This document shows, one piece after another, positions 18,579 to 27,673 of a stretch of DNA of 64,000 bases. Origin of the DNA: Candidatus Lambdaproteobacteria bacterium RIFOXYD2_FULL_56_26 (lineage in GTDB: Bacteria; SAR324; XYD2-FULL-50-16); NCBI GenBank assembly GCA_001783715.1, contig MFNF01000001.1, positions 496,001 through 560,000 on the forward strand, written 5' to 3'. The stretch's first letter is position 1; each line of letters begins with the position of its first letter. The translations under genes and the position numbers were made by a program. The notes beneath the pieces are model-generated. The model had not been told where the DNA came from and ran no database searches. It worked only from the letters and a program-made list of their open reading frames with translations.

Positions 18579-19082
18579 TTAGCCCCACTGGGGCAAACAA
18601 GAGAACCTCAGGCCTTCGTCTTGGCTTTTGTCCAGGAAGTTCCAGTAAGAAAGATTGCAAACCGTGCCTTCCACTTCCCACTTCCAGTTCCAAAGCACCC
18701 GGTTCTCGATCAGGGTCTTTTTGGCTTCCCCGATGCCCAAGCGCCGCAGATGGGCCCAAAGTTCCTTGAATCCGATGTCAAAGCGGCTGCTGGTTTTTCG
18801 CATCACGATCACCAATCCCTTGTCCGACCAGCTTAGGACCCCGGCCCGCAAGGACCGTTGGAAGGGGGCGGCAGGCTGACCCAATTCGGTAAAATCGATC
18901 CCCGCAAGGTTGTCGAACTGGAGGTGACTCAAAAAATCCCGGGCGCTGTTCAACTGCAAGGTCCGGGGGTCCACACCGGCGTACAGGACCGGGATCAGTC
19001 CCGCCGGTAGGTTGATCTCGCTTTTGGCGGGAAGGGGGGCTACCGAGGACAATTTTTTGGGTTTGAACCATTGGGGAAGCAT
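18579..19082 (-). CDS. Unknown soluble protein
   Basis: A 167-residue protein with no signal peptide or membrane segment and no recognised motif. It is Trp-rich in the C-terminal third (LWNWKWEVEG, LSYWNF). The start is well supported by GGAGG 8 nt upstream of the ATG. It lies 56 bp upstream of the membrane-anchored protein that is coupled to the cyclase, so all three may be one transcript. Confidence 0.65.
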   Translation of the reverse strand: MLPQWFKPKKLSSVAPLPAKSEINLPAGLIPVLYAGVDPRTLQLNSARDFLSHLQFDNLAGIDFTELGQPAAPFQRSLRAGVLSWSDKGLVIVMRKTSSRFDIGFKELWAHLRRLGIGEAKKTLIENRVLWNWKWEVEGTVCNLSYWNFLDKSQDEGLRFSCLPQWG

Positions 19083-19185
19083 CGCCTTTTCCTCCGGGAA
19101 TAAAACTTGGGGGTAGTTCCGTTGACCTCTCTTGCATCAAAGAGGTCTCCAGAAGGTTCAATTCAAGTTTTACACCAAAGGAAAC

Positions 19186-19740
19186 TCAAGGCTTGGCCGG
19201 GGCAGATTGGGGGATCAACTTGCGGTCATTGTCGTAGTACAACACCTTGACCGGCTTGGCTCCGGGGCCAAAATAGACGGTGCTGAATTTGTAGCCCTGG
19301 GCCTTCGCCTTTTTGGCCTTAAACTCCACCTCTGCCCGTTCGATCTTCGAGCCGGGGGCATAAACCCGCAAAAAGCTGGCGTAGCCGTGCAGGTTGTCGA
19401 TCTCATTGGGGCTGACCCGCAGGTCCTCCGCCAGATTGCCTTTACTGTCGTAAGAGACCTTTTGGTAGTCAAAACCCAGGTTGGCTGCCGCATCGGGTAC
19501 CGGGTAACGCTCCTCCTGGCGGACCTGCTTCTGGCCGTCATAAAACACCCGCCGCAGGCTCAACCTGGATTTGGGGGGATTGGGGAACTCGATGGTTTGG
19601 CCGCCAAAACTGTTTTGGGCTTCCACCACTTGTCCGTCGGTACCGCAGGAAGCCAGGGCAAACAGCGCCAAAACAAACAGCAGGGACCTAAAACTCAAAG
19701 CCCAAGGTGATCTTGTAAAAAAAGGATTCATAGGGATCAT
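19186..19740 (-). CDS. Small lipoprotein overlapping the Omp85 gene
   Basis: A 184-residue lipoprotein with signal peptide and lipobox ALASC, followed by a polar, repeat-like body of short YDG/YDSKGN strands (VFYDGQKQVRQEERYP, VSYDSKGNLAEDLRV, VLYYDNDRKLIP). This pattern resembles antitoxin-type or MORN-like beta repeats. Its start (ATG 19740, or 19731) lies inside the last 50 bp of the Omp85-like gene in another frame, so expression is probably coupled. No specific family is recognised. Confidence 0.7.
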   Translation of the reverse strand: MIPMNPFFTRSPWALSFRSLLFVLALFALASCGTDGQVVEAQNSFGGQTIEFPNPPKSRLSLRRVFYDGQKQVRQEERYPVPDAAANLGFDYQKVSYDSKGNLAEDLRVSPNEIDNLHGYASFLRVYAPGSKIERAEVEFKAKKAKAQGYKFSTVYFGPGAKPVKVLYYDNDRKLIPQSAPAKP

Positions 19741-20905
19741 TGCGTCCGACCAAGAAGCCCAAACCGGGCAAGGCGATTTCTTTGAGGAAAAAATAGGTAC
19801 CCAGTCCATAAGACCGGTAGTCCACCGTTTCCAGGTTCCGCTGCGCCAGCACTATCCGCCCGCCGTCCCAAAAGGGGGCTGCGGTCCACACTCCTTGGGC
19901 AGAGTACCCTAGGGGAATCTGGTAATCAAGACTCAAAAACCGGTAGTCCTTGGCCCAAGCCCCGTAAGCGGGTACACCCCGGACCCCTTCCCGACTGCCC
20001 AATTGGCTGGCGGTCCTTGGGTCGTCCTTACGAGAGAAGAACACCTCGGCCTTCACTTGCAGGGCTTGGTCCTCCACCGTAGCCCCTTGCCACTGGACCT
20101 TGGCCAAGGTTTTCTGGTCCAGGCTCAACCCATCGCTTCGCCACTGTTGGGCCAGCTGTTCCAAACTCAGTTGCCAGCCTTCCTTAAAATAAAACCGAAA
20201 ATTCCCCAGGTCAAGGCTCAGACGGACCCCCAGGCTTTGGTACGAGAGGTCGGTCCAGGCCGCACGACCCGAAGATTCGTAGTACCTTTTGTCCAATTTT
20301 TCGTAAAGCAACGTGGGGGTAAAGGCTTGGGTCACGTGGTAGCCCAGGTCGAGGGCTTGGTAAAGTCGGTCTTCGTCGTTGCCGTCGATCACCTCATGAC
20401 CCCGGTACAGCAGGGCTTGGCGGCGAATCTTGGCCCAGGTCAGGCGCAGGTACAAAGGGGTAAAGCCCAAGGATTTGTCTTCGTACCGCAAAAAGACGGT
20501 AGAACTTTTTTTGCTGCTGTCCCCGCCAACCGCCAAAAGCTTGCCCAGGCCCATCAGGTTCCGCTCCACCAAAATGGCCCCGTACTTGGTATCCTGGTTC
20601 TTCTCCCCCACCACCAAGGGGATCGGCAAGAGGCTCCACCGCTCCTTGACCTCCACCACCAACAAACTGGGCTCAGCCCTCAGCTTGACCTCAAAAAACA
20701 ATTCGGTGTTGCCAATACAATCCTGTACCTCCTTGAGGTCCTGGGGCTCCAGCGCTTCGTGCCCTCCCAGACAGGAGCGGGTCAGGTCTTCCAGGTAGGA
20801 GGTTTGGGAATGCCCGTTGCCCAAGATACGAACCTCCCCGGTCCAAGCCAAAGCCAAACCGGGCCAAAGGCAGACCGACAAAAAGAGGATTGTTTTTTTC
20901 TTCAT
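19688..20905 (-). CDS. Omp85-family outer-membrane protein with one POTRA domain
   Basis: A 405-residue protein: signal peptide (LFLSVCLWPGLALA), one POTRA-like module (about residues 22-95, ending VVEVKERWSLLPIP) and a beta-barrel. The barrel contains the Omp85 loop-6 motif GVRGVP followed by the strand DYRFLSLDYQIPLGYS, and ends in Phe (ITLGFEF), the usual C-terminal beta signal. BamA has five POTRA domains and TamA three, so this short form is a different subfamily; its job (secretion, lipid or protein insertion) cannot be read from sequence. The ATG at 20905 gives a proper signal peptide; an ATG at 20950 would overlap rarA. Confidence 0.8.
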   Translation of the reverse strand: MKKKTILFLSVCLWPGLALAWTGEVRILGNGHSQTSYLEDLTRSCLGGHEALEPQDLKEVQDCIGNTELFFEVKLRAEPSLLVVEVKERWSLLPIPLVVGEKNQDTKYGAILVERNLMGLGKLLAVGGDSSKKSSTVFLRYEDKSLGFTPLYLRLTWAKIRRQALLYRGHEVIDGNDEDRLYQALDLGYHVTQAFTPTLLYEKLDKRYYESSGRAAWTDLSYQSLGVRLSLDLGNFRFYFKEGWQLSLEQLAQQWRSDGLSLDQKTLAKVQWQGATVEDQALQVKAEVFFSRKDDPRTASQLGSREGVRGVPAYGAWAKDYRFLSLDYQIPLGYSAQGVWTAAPFWDGGRIVLAQRNLETVDYRSYGLGTYFFLKEIALPGLGFLVGRNDPYESFFYKITLGFEF

Positions 20906-20948
20906 TCCCAATATCCTGAAGGAGCGACAACCAACAAGAAAAAACCCC

Positions 20949-23111
20949 ATGGCCCTGCGACCGACCCACGACCTTCTGGACTACGCCGCCCAAAAACGCA
21001 AGTTTGCCCCTCTGGCCGACCGGATGCGACCCCAAACCTTGGACCAATTTATCGGCCAAGAACAGATCCTGGGTCCGGGACGGCTGCTCCGGCGGGCCAT
21101 CTTGGCGGACCAACTCTCCAGCCTGATCTTTTACGGTCCTCCGGGGACCGGCAAAACCACCTTGGCCCGAATCATCGCCAACCACAGCAAGTCCGAGTTC
21201 CTGGCGATCAACGCCGTCTTAGCAGGGATCAAGGAGATACGGGAAGCGATAAGCGAGGCGGAGGTGCTGCAAAGGGAACAGGGCCGAAGGTCGATCCTGT
21301 TTGTGGATGAAGTCCACCGGTTCAACAAGGCCCAGCAGGATGCCCTTTTGCCCCATGTGGAACGAGGCTTGTTGATCCTGATTGGGGCCACCACCGAAAA
21401 CCCTTATTTTGAAGTCAACAAAGCTCTGGTCAGCCGGTCTCGGATCTTTGAACTGAAAAGTTTGGAGACCCAAGACATCCGCAAGGTACTGGTCCAGGCC
21501 CTCAAAAACGAGGACCAAGGGTACGGCAAACTCCCCTTGACCGTTACCGATGAGGCGTTGGACCATCTGGCTGAAGTGGCCAGCGGCGATGCCCGAGCGG
21601 CGCTCAACGCCCTGGAATTGGCAGTCATCTCCAGCGACCCGGGGCCACAGGGGGAAATTGTGATCGACCTCTTGGTGGCCGAAGATTCGATCCAACGGCG
21701 GGCGGTGCTCTACGACAAGGATGGGGACGTACATTTTGACGTAGCCAGCGCCTTCATCAAATCCATGCGCGGCTCGGACCCGGATGCGGCGCTTTATTGG
21801 ATGGCCCGGATGATCTACGGCGGCGAGGACCCCAAGTTTTTGTTCCGCCGGATGATCATTTTTGCCTCCGAAGACATTGGCCTGGCCGACCCCAAGGCCT
21901 TGGAACAGGTCATTGCCGCCGCTCGGGCCTATGATTATGTGGGCATGCCCGAAGGCCGGTTCCACCTTTCCCAAGCTTGCCTGTACCTCTCGACCGCCCC
22001 CAAGTCGAACAGCGGTTTTGCCTTTTTTGATGCCCTCAAGACGGTGGAAACAGAACGTCCCGGAGAGATCCCCAATTCTCTCAAAGACGGCAACCGGGAC
22101 CAGGAAGGGTTTGGCCACGGCAAAGGCTACCTCTACCCCCACGCCTACCAGGACCATTGGGTCAACCAGCAGTACTTGCCCCAAGGCCTGTCCGGGAAAC
22201 TGTTTTACCAGCCCGGCAGTCTGGGTTTTGAAGCAGCCCTCAAGGAAGGGGTGGAAAAACGGCGGGAAGCCCAATTGGCGGCGATGTTGGAAGCGGAGCG
22301 AGGCGGACAGGCCGCTTGGGAAGAACGAAGTTTGGGCGGTGGGGGAGAGCTTTTAGGCCAAGTGCGGGACCAGCTTTTTTTACTGGCCCAGCTGGGGGCC
22401 GAGCCTTTGGTACTCTGCTTGGAAGAATCCAGCGGTCTACTTCTGGGACAAGCGATCCGCCAAGCCCCTAAGGGCAGCTTTTGCGCCCAGACCAACCGGC
22501 CGGAACAGGCAGAGATGCTAAAGGCCCAGTTCCACCGGGGCAAGCCCAGCGACCCGGTGATCGAGACCGGCTCCCTGTTGGAGGTTGCCGACCGACTGTT
22601 CAAGGCGGGGGTGAGGTTTGATTGGATCATCGGGATGGAAACCCAAACCGAGTTTTTCTCGGCTCTACTGTCCCTGCTGGCTCCCAGAGGAAGTCTGCTG
22701 TTGGCCAAACGAATCCCGGCCCAAGGGCAAAGGTTGGGGGCCTATCTCTCTGAACACTTCCGGCAAAGCCCGTTGGGACAGAAGTTCTTGGCCCTGGAAG
22801 AGGCCCTGTTTACCGATGCCAACAACCCTAAGTTCGTCGAACGGGGACCGGACCTAAAAAAGCACTTGGAACAACTGGGATTGGTGCAGGTACAGCTGGC
22901 TGAACAGACCTTGAGCTACCCGGTTAGGTTCACTCCGGGGCAAATCGGGGCTTGGCTGGACCCACAAAGGCCCTTTGGGTACGGCTCCAGGATGGCGGAA
23001 TGGGAAACCGGGGAAAGGGAAACCTTGCTCAAGGAACTGAGCCTGGGGACGGGAAAACAGAAGCTGCCTTTCAAAAGTGCTTGGGCCTTTTTGAAGGCCC
23101 AAGCGCCCTAA
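20949..23111 (+). CDS. rarA: RarA (MgsA) ATPase fused to a methyltransferase-like domain
   Basis: A 720-residue protein. Residues 1-435 are the replication-associated recombination ATPase RarA: Walker [17 protein letters not shown], Walker [18 protein letters not shown], sensor [18 protein letters not shown], and the C-terminal region ending [12 protein letters not shown]. Residues from about 460 form an extra domain with a Rossmann-like pattern resembling SAM-dependent methyltransferases ([20 protein letters not shown], then [15 protein letters not shown]). The same fusion is known in cyanobacteria and some other bacteria; the function of the extra domain is unknown. Divergent from the Omp85 gene with 43 bp between starts. 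Confidence 0.88.
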   Translation: MALRPTHDLLDYAAQKRKFAPLADRMRPQTLDQFIGQEQILGPGRLLRRAILADQLSSLIFYGPPGTGKTTLARIIANHSKSEFLAINAVLAGIKEIREAISEAEVLQREQGRRSILFVDEVHRFNKAQQDALLPHVERGLLILIGATTENPYFEVNKALVSRSRIFELKSLETQDIRKVLVQALKNEDQGYGKLPLTVTDEALDHLAEVASGDARAALNALELAVISSDPGPQGEIVIDLLVAEDSIQRRAVLYDKDGDVHFDVASAFIKSMRGSDPDAALYWMARMIYGGEDPKFLFRRMIIFASEDIGLADPKALEQVIAAARAYDYVGMPEGRFHLSQACLYLSTAPKSNSGFAFFDALKTVETERPGEIPNSLKDGNRDQEGFGHGKGYLYPHAYQDHWVNQQYLPQGLSGKLFYQPGSLGFEAALKEGVEKRREAQLAAMLEAERGGQAAWEERSLGGGGELLGQVRDQLFLLAQLGAEPLVLCLEESSGLLLGQAIRQAPKGSFCAQTNRPEQAEMLKAQFHRGKPSDPVIETGSLLEVADRLFKAGVRFDWIIGMETQTEFFSALLSLLAPRGSLLLAKRIPAQGQRLGAYLSEHFRQSPLGQKFLALEEALFTDANNPKFVERGPDLKKHLEQLGLVQVQLAEQTLSYPVRFTPGQIGAWLDPQRPFGYGSRMAEWETGERETLLKELSLGTGKQKLPFKSAWAFLKAQAP

Positions 23112-23124
23112 TGGAGTTCGGGAC

Positions 23125-23481
23125 TTAACGGCCCGAGGTCAGGGGCAAACCGGCTTGGTACCAGCTCATCACGCCGCCCGAAACGTTGAAGGCTTTTTCG
23201 AAGCCTTTCTCCTTGAGCATCGCTGCGGCAGTGTAGCTGCGGTTCCCGGAGCGGCAGATGACCAAAATTTCCTTGTTTTTGTGCTTGTCCAACTGGCCCA
23301 TTTGGGTCTGGAGGTCTTGCACCGGAATCAAAAGGCTCCCTTCCACATGGGCTTGTTCATATTCGGCGGGGGTCCGCACGTCCAACAATACCACTTCATT
23401 TTTCTTGGCCATCCGTTGGTGGGCTTGTTCTGCGGAGATTTCCTCAACTACGGTCCCGAAGCCTTTCATGAATCCGAACAT
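23125..23481 (-). CDS. Rhodanese-like sulfurtransferase
   Basis: A 118-residue single-domain rhodanese with the active-site loop CRSGNRS (catalytic Cys about residue 76) and the hallmark VVLLDVRTPAEYEQAHVEGS and GFEKAFNVSGGVMSWYQAGLP. Such proteins move sulfane sulfur and often act in sulfide/persulfide handling. No signal peptide is seen. It is convergent with rarA (13 bp apart). Its promoter region is strikingly AT-rich and palindromic. Confidence 0.92.
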   Translation of the reverse strand: MFGFMKGFGTVVEEISAEQAHQRMAKKNEVVLLDVRTPAEYEQAHVEGSLLIPVQDLQTQMGQLDKHKNKEILVICRSGNRSYTAAAMLKEKGFEKAFNVSGGVMSWYQAGLPLTSGR

Positions 23482-23508
23482 GTTTTTCCTTTGGTAAGGG
23501 TGGCTGGT

Positions 23509-23530
23509 GATATAAGATTATCGTTATATC
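23509..23530. promoter_or_regulatory. AT-rich inverted repeat upstream of the rhodanese gene
   Basis: GATATAA (23509-23515) and TTATATC (23524-23530) are perfect inverted repeats around an 8-bp spacer, within a 40-bp AT-rich island (about 23509-23550) in otherwise GC-rich DNA. It lies 28-49 bp before the rhodanese ATG, where a repressor would block RNA polymerase. ArsR-type persulfide sensors (BigR/SqrR) are known to bind AT-rich palindromes at rhodanese genes; no such regulator is visible in this window. Confidence 0.6.
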
Positions 23531-23538
23531 TGCATATA

Positions 23539-24684
23539 CTATATAAAACCCTTCCCTGTTTGTCTAGTCAAAAGATAAGCGGTCAATTCATCGGCCAGTA
23601 GAAAGCCCTGGACGGTCAAACACAGCCTCTCTCCGTCCAGCCGAATCCACCCGTTTTGGAAAGCCGGGGCAAAACTTTGGACCGCCAGGGCCGGATCGGG
23701 GAAAAAGTCCGCCAACCGCACTCCTTCGGGGCGGCGCAACTCCAACATCCACCGTTCCTCCCGGACCTGGGTGACGGTCAAGGTCTCGCTCAAGGACCAG
23801 GGGTTTCGGCCTTGGTTCAGGTCCTCCTTATAATGTCGCAACGAACGGTGGTTGGCATACCTAAAGTCCCCCAGCAGCCCGTGGGCGGACAGACCTAACC
23901 CCAGATAGGATTCGCGGTTCCAGTTGGAGAGGTTTTGCCTGGACTCGAATCCGGGCAGGGCAAAATTGCTCACCTCATACTGCCGGTACCCGGCCCCGGC
24001 CAAGGCCTCGATCAGGTACAAATAAAAGTCCCGGATCCGTTGCTCCTCTGTCTCCACCCACCGGCTCCAGACTGGCAGCCGGGCGATCTTGGAACCGGGC
24101 TCGACAGAAAGGGCGTAGGCCGAGATATGCCGGGGCTTGAGGGCCAAAAACCCTTCCAAGTCCCGTTCCAATTCCGCTGCAGTTTGGCCCAAAAACCCAA
24201 AAATCAGGTCCAGGTTCAAGTCGGTAAATCCTGCGCTCTGCAGGTTTTCTATGGCCTGCAGGGAATGGCGGACCGGGTGTCCACGGCCCAAGGTTTGGAG
24301 GGACCGGGGGTCCAAACTTTGGACCCCAAGACTCACACGATTCACCCCCAATTCCTTGAGTCCTAAAGCATATCCAAGACTAACATCTTCCGGGTTCAGC
24401 TCCATGGAAACCTGCACCGGGGCCCCCAAGGGGGGCAGCAACCGGAACAACCGTTCCAAGTGGTGCAGGTTTAAGGTGGAAGGGGTTCCGCCGCCCAAAT
24501 AAACCGACCCGAGAGAGGAAAAATCCAGGGCCACCGAATCTTGCAGCAACCACCATTCCCGTTCCAACAGGTCCAAATAAAAGGATTTTTCCTCCCGGTC
24601 TCGTAACACCGAAAAGGCACAAAAAGGGCAGAGGGTCCGGCAAAAAGGCAGGTGGACGTAGATCGAATGGAGCGGTAGGGCCAC
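23539..24684 (-). CDS. hemW: Radical SAM protein HemW (heme chaperone, coproporphyrinogen oxidase-like)
   Basis: A 381-residue radical-SAM protein with the cluster motif CRTLCPFC (Cys-x3-Cys-x2-Cys) near residue 15, the YLGGGTPSTL substrate/SAM motif, MELNPEDV and GVNRVSLGVQSLDPRSL. HemW proteins bind heme and deliver it to respiratory enzymes; they are often misnamed as HemN, which has an extra N-terminal region that is absent here. Its GTG start directly follows the TAA stop of the upstream exported protein. Confidence 0.9.
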   Translation of the reverse strand: MALPLHSIYVHLPFCRTLCPFCAFSVLRDREEKSFYLDLLEREWWLLQDSVALDFSSLGSVYLGGGTPSTLNLHHLERLFRLLPPLGAPVQVSMELNPEDVSLGYALGLKELGVNRVSLGVQSLDPRSLQTLGRGHPVRHSLQAIENLQSAGFTDLNLDLIFGFLGQTAAELERDLEGFLALKPRHISAYALSVEPGSKIARLPVWSRWVETEEQRIRDFYLYLIEALAGAGYRQYEVSNFALPGFESRQNLSNWNRESYLGLGLSAHGLLGDFRYANHRSLRHYKEDLNQGRNPWSLSETLTVTQVREERWMLELRRPEGVRLADFFPDPALAVQSFAPAFQNGWIRLDGERLCLTVQGFLLADELTAYLLTRQTGKGFI

Positions 24685-25566
24685 TTACCAGTCCTTCTCA
24701 ACCGGCTCCGGGCCGGACTGGAAGACCCCCAACTTTTCCCGCCGGGCCTTTTTCTGTTCCTGGGCCTGGGCCTGCAGCTTGAGCAGGGATTTTAGGGCCT
24801 CTTTGGAATCCAAGGGGCTGGAGGTTGCGGCAGAATCCGGGGCCGACCGCTGCGGGTCGGGCTTTGTGGCGGAGTTTGGGGTCTCCGAGGGCTTGGAGGC
24901 AGAGGAATCGGACTTTTGGTTTTTCGGTTTGGGTTGGTTTTGTTTAGACTCGCTGGGCTGGGACGGGTCACCGGCGGGAGATTGTTTTTGCTCCCCGGTC
25001 TGGGGGGGTTGCTTTGGGTCCCCTTCCTTGGGGGGCTGGTCTCGGTTGGCCAAAAGATCAAGGGCGGTTTGGGTCAACTCTGCTGCTTTGGCGGCCCAAC
25101 GGCGGGACTCATCCTTTCCACCGGACAAAGAGGCATCCAACCCTTTTTTTTGGGCCCCCGCCGCCTCTTCCACCGCTTGGGCAATTTCCTTTTTCCTTGG
25201 ATGTGCGGCCAGTTCTTGGTCGATTTCGGTTAAAAGGGCACTGTTTCTGAGGTTCTCCACCAGCCAGGGGGAGAGCTTGGCGGCATGCGGCTCCGCCGCT
25301 TGGAGTAGCGTTCGTTGGACCGGCAAGATCCTTTCTAGACGGTCCTTGAGGGGCAGCAAACGCCGCCTGAACCGCTCGATCAGTTCGGTTTGGGGGAGGT
25401 TGGGTTGTTGGGCCAAATGGTCTTTGAGCCCTTGCCACTCTTGGGTCAAGGTCGAACCGGGGGCCACTCCAGCCATTGAGACAACTGGCTGAAAAAACAG
25501 CAGTTCAAAAAACGCCAGGAGGCCAAAAAATCGAAGGCTTCGTTTCATGACCCCATTTTTAGCCAT
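24685..25566 (-). CDS. Exported protein with helical domain and low-complexity tail
   Basis: A 293-residue protein with a signal peptide (RSLRFFGLLAFFELLFFQPVV), an alpha-helical domain (residues about 35-165) and a long Pro/Gln/Lys/Ser-rich segment (about 175-255), then a short charged helical tail (LLKLQAQAQEQKKARREKLG). No family is recognised. The start at 25566 (ATG) is preferred over the longer frame starting at 25653; an internal ATG at 25548 is also possible. It directly abuts hemW and is divergent from cheZ (113 bp). Confidence 0.65.
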   Translation of the reverse strand: MAKNGVMKRSLRFFGLLAFFELLFFQPVVSMAGVAPGSTLTQEWQGLKDHLAQQPNLPQTELIERFRRRLLPLKDRLERILPVQRTLLQAAEPHAAKLSPWLVENLRNSALLTEIDQELAAHPRKKEIAQAVEEAAGAQKKGLDASLSGGKDESRRWAAKAAELTQTALDLLANRDQPPKEGDPKQPPQTGEQKQSPAGDPSQPSESKQNQPKPKNQKSDSSASKPSETPNSATKPDPQRSAPDSAATSSPLDSKEALKSLLKLQAQAQEQKKARREKLGVFQSGPEPVEKDW

Positions 25567-25679
25567 GAACCCCCCTTTTGGCAAGGAAAGAGACCCTTTT
25601 TGACCCACAAAAAAGTGTTGCCTGAAGAGAACTTTCGTGGAAAGCTCTTTCAAAACCGCCCCCTCCCGCTCAAGGCGCT

Positions 25680-26480
25680 ATGACCGAAAGTTCAAATTCA
25701 AAAATCATCCCCTTGCAGGAAAAACTCGGCGAGCTGTTCGCCGACCTGCCCCAGCTCGGCGGTTCCGCTTCGATGCAGGCCTTTTTGGACAAGCTCCAGC
25801 AGTTGCTGGTTGGCCTGGAAGTCCTGGAGGAAGGCAAAGTCCGGGAGCTTTTGGCCCCGCTGGCCGCACAGGGGGACAATCCCTTGTTTGGCGATCTGGC
25901 CAAGTTGTTGCGCCGGTTCCACGACCAGATGACCCAACTCCGGGACAGCCTCCCCCAACGGATCGAGCAACTGGACGCAGAGGCACTGGGGGGGATGAGC
26001 GAACGGCTCCGGCACATCTTGGAACTGACCGAAAACGCCGCCAACAAGACCCTGGACCTCGCCGAAGAGGGCCTCGCCTCCATGGCCGAAGATGCCGCCC
26101 AACTGGGGGCCTTCCAAAACGCCCTCAAACAGCTTTCCCAAGACCCGACCCTGGGCGATGCGGCCAAGGCCCTGGTTTCCCAAGGGCTCAACATCCTAGG
26201 GCAGGTTGAAAAAAGACACCTGACCCAACAGGACCGTTTCAACCAGATCCTCCTGGCCCAGGACTACCAAGACCTGACCGGCCAACTGATCCAAAAGGTT
26301 TTGAACCTGCTTTGCCAGATGGAAGGGGACTTGGTCCTGTTGGTCAAACACTACGGCCAAGCCCAGGCCAAGCCTATGCCCACCAAAGGAACCGCCCTGC
26401 AAGGCCCCCTGAAGGACGACCATGCCGACAGGCACGGCCAAGATGACGTGAATGCCCTGCTGGGCAGTTTTGGTTTTTAG
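25680..26480 (+). CDS. cheZ: Chemotaxis phosphatase CheZ
   Basis: A 266-residue, highly helical protein. The CheZ active-site helix AQDYQDLTGQLIQKV contains the conserved Asp and Gln that dephosphorylate CheY-P. The extreme C-terminus (DDVNALLGSFGF) matches the CheY-binding tail of CheZ. In between lies a flexible linker, as in E. coli CheZ (214 residues, so this one is longer at the N-terminus). No cheY or cheA is adjacent: it sits 4 bp before a SPOR-domain gene and upstream of ftsA-ftsZ. Confidence 0.9.
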   Translation: MTESSNSKIIPLQEKLGELFADLPQLGGSASMQAFLDKLQQLLVGLEVLEEGKVRELLAPLAAQGDNPLFGDLAKLLRRFHDQMTQLRDSLPQRIEQLDAEALGGMSERLRHILELTENAANKTLDLAEEGLASMAEDAAQLGAFQNALKQLSQDPTLGDAAKALVSQGLNILGQVEKRHLTQQDRFNQILLAQDYQDLTGQLIQKVLNLLCQMEGDLVLLVKHYGQAQAKPMPTKGTALQGPLKDDHADRHGQDDVNALLGSFGF

Positions 26481-26484
26481 GACT

Positions 26485-27468
26485 ATGAAAAAAACCTTGG
26501 TCTTTTTTTGCGTCACGCTCTGGGCAGCAGGACTGGGGCTTGCCGCAGAAGACCCACAGATCAAAACCAAGGTCCAAACCCCTTGGGCGGAATCCCAACA
26601 AGAAGGCCTGCTCCATTCCAAGGACCTGGAACCGGAACCGGCCCCACCCAAAGAATCGGATTCGGCTATCGCCGTAGAACCTGCCGAGACAAAGCCTCTA
26701 GCGGCCCCTGCCGCCAGCCCCAAGGCCAGCGAAAAACCCGCCGCTAAACCGGCCAGCCCGGTAGCGGAAAAAGCTGAAGCCAAGGCTGGAGCCAAAACCG
26801 ACTCCAAGCCCTCGGTCAAACCCTTGGAACCGGCCACCCAAAAGCCCAAGCCCCTAAAACCCTTTTGGGTACAAGTCGGGGCCTTCACCCAGGAAGACAA
26901 TGCGGCCCGGCTCAACGCCAAGCTACAGTCCCAGGGCTACGGTTCCTTTTTGCACCTGACCAAGGACCTCGACCGGCAGGTCTTTCATCTGGTGCTGATC
27001 GGCGACTTTGCCCAGGAAAAGGAAGCGGTTGCCCAGGCGGAAGCCTACACCGAGAAGGAAGAGGCCAAATCGGTGGTGATCAAGGACGGAGCGATCATCC
27101 GGGTTTTCACTCCCCAAGCCCCTTTAGTGCTCAAGGACAAGATCCCTCGGGTTTACGCCCGGCCCGGCGAGAACGACCCGGACCTCTTGGAGATCCCCGA
27201 AACCACTTACAAACCCACCCACCCGCCCAATGCGGATTTTGTGTTCCAGGTTGGCGGCCTGTTCAAGGAAGCGGAAGCCAAAACTCTGATGGAAACCTTG
27301 CGCAAAAGGGGTTACAAGCCTACGCTGACCAAGAAGCAGGACATCAACGCTCTGGACTGGTGGTACACCGTTGAGATCGGATATTTTTACACCCAACTTG
27401 AAGCCGAAGCCGCCGCAACCGCTTTTTTCGACAAGGAAAACCTGCGAACCTCGGTGCCCAAGCCCTAA
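26485..27468 (+). CDS. Exported protein with two SPOR domains
   Basis: A 327-residue protein with a signal peptide (residues 1-21, ending GLGLAAEDP), a long Ala/Pro/Lys-rich linker (about residues 50-125) and two SPOR-type modules: WVQVGAFTQEDNAARLNAKL (about 132) and VFQVGGLFKEAEAKTLMETL (about 252). SPOR domains bind denuded glycan strands that accumulate at the division septum. The ATG at 26485 lies 4 bp after the cheZ stop. Location before ftsA-ftsZ fits a role in division or in polar/septal envelope biology. Confidence 0.85.
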   Translation: MKKTLVFFCVTLWAAGLGLAAEDPQIKTKVQTPWAESQQEGLLHSKDLEPEPAPPKESDSAIAVEPAETKPLAAPAASPKASEKPAAKPASPVAEKAEAKAGAKTDSKPSVKPLEPATQKPKPLKPFWVQVGAFTQEDNAARLNAKLQSQGYGSFLHLTKDLDRQVFHLVLIGDFAQEKEAVAQAEAYTEKEEAKSVVIKDGAIIRVFTPQAPLVLKDKIPRVYARPGENDPDLLEIPETTYKPTHPPNADFVFQVGGLFKEAEAKTLMETLRKRGYKPTLTKKQDINALDWWYTVEIGYFYTQLEAEAAATAFFDKENLRTSVPKP

Positions 27469-27561
27469 CCGGCCTGGGAAGAGAAAAAGTGAAGTGAGGC
27501 CGACTGGTCCTAAAAAAAGGCGAACGTCTTTGGAACCCTTGAGCCCTCACCCCGATTCAGG

Positions 27562-27591
27562 TTGACAACTGGCCTGGATCGGCGCTATTGC
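27562..27591 (+). promoter_or_regulatory. Candidate sigma-70 promoter for ftsA
   Basis: TTGACA (27562-27567), an 18-bp spacer and TATTGC (27586-27591), 82 bp upstream of the ftsA ATG. The -35 box is a perfect consensus; the -10 box matches at three positions. It lies in a 205-bp gap between the SPOR gene and ftsA that otherwise shows no gene. Confidence 0.55.
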
Positions 27592-27673
27592 GAAGGAGAC
27601 GAAGAAGGGCCTCTCAAGATAGATTTATTCTTTGCTTTTAGGATGTTAGACTGTTAGTCAAGGAAAAGGACAC

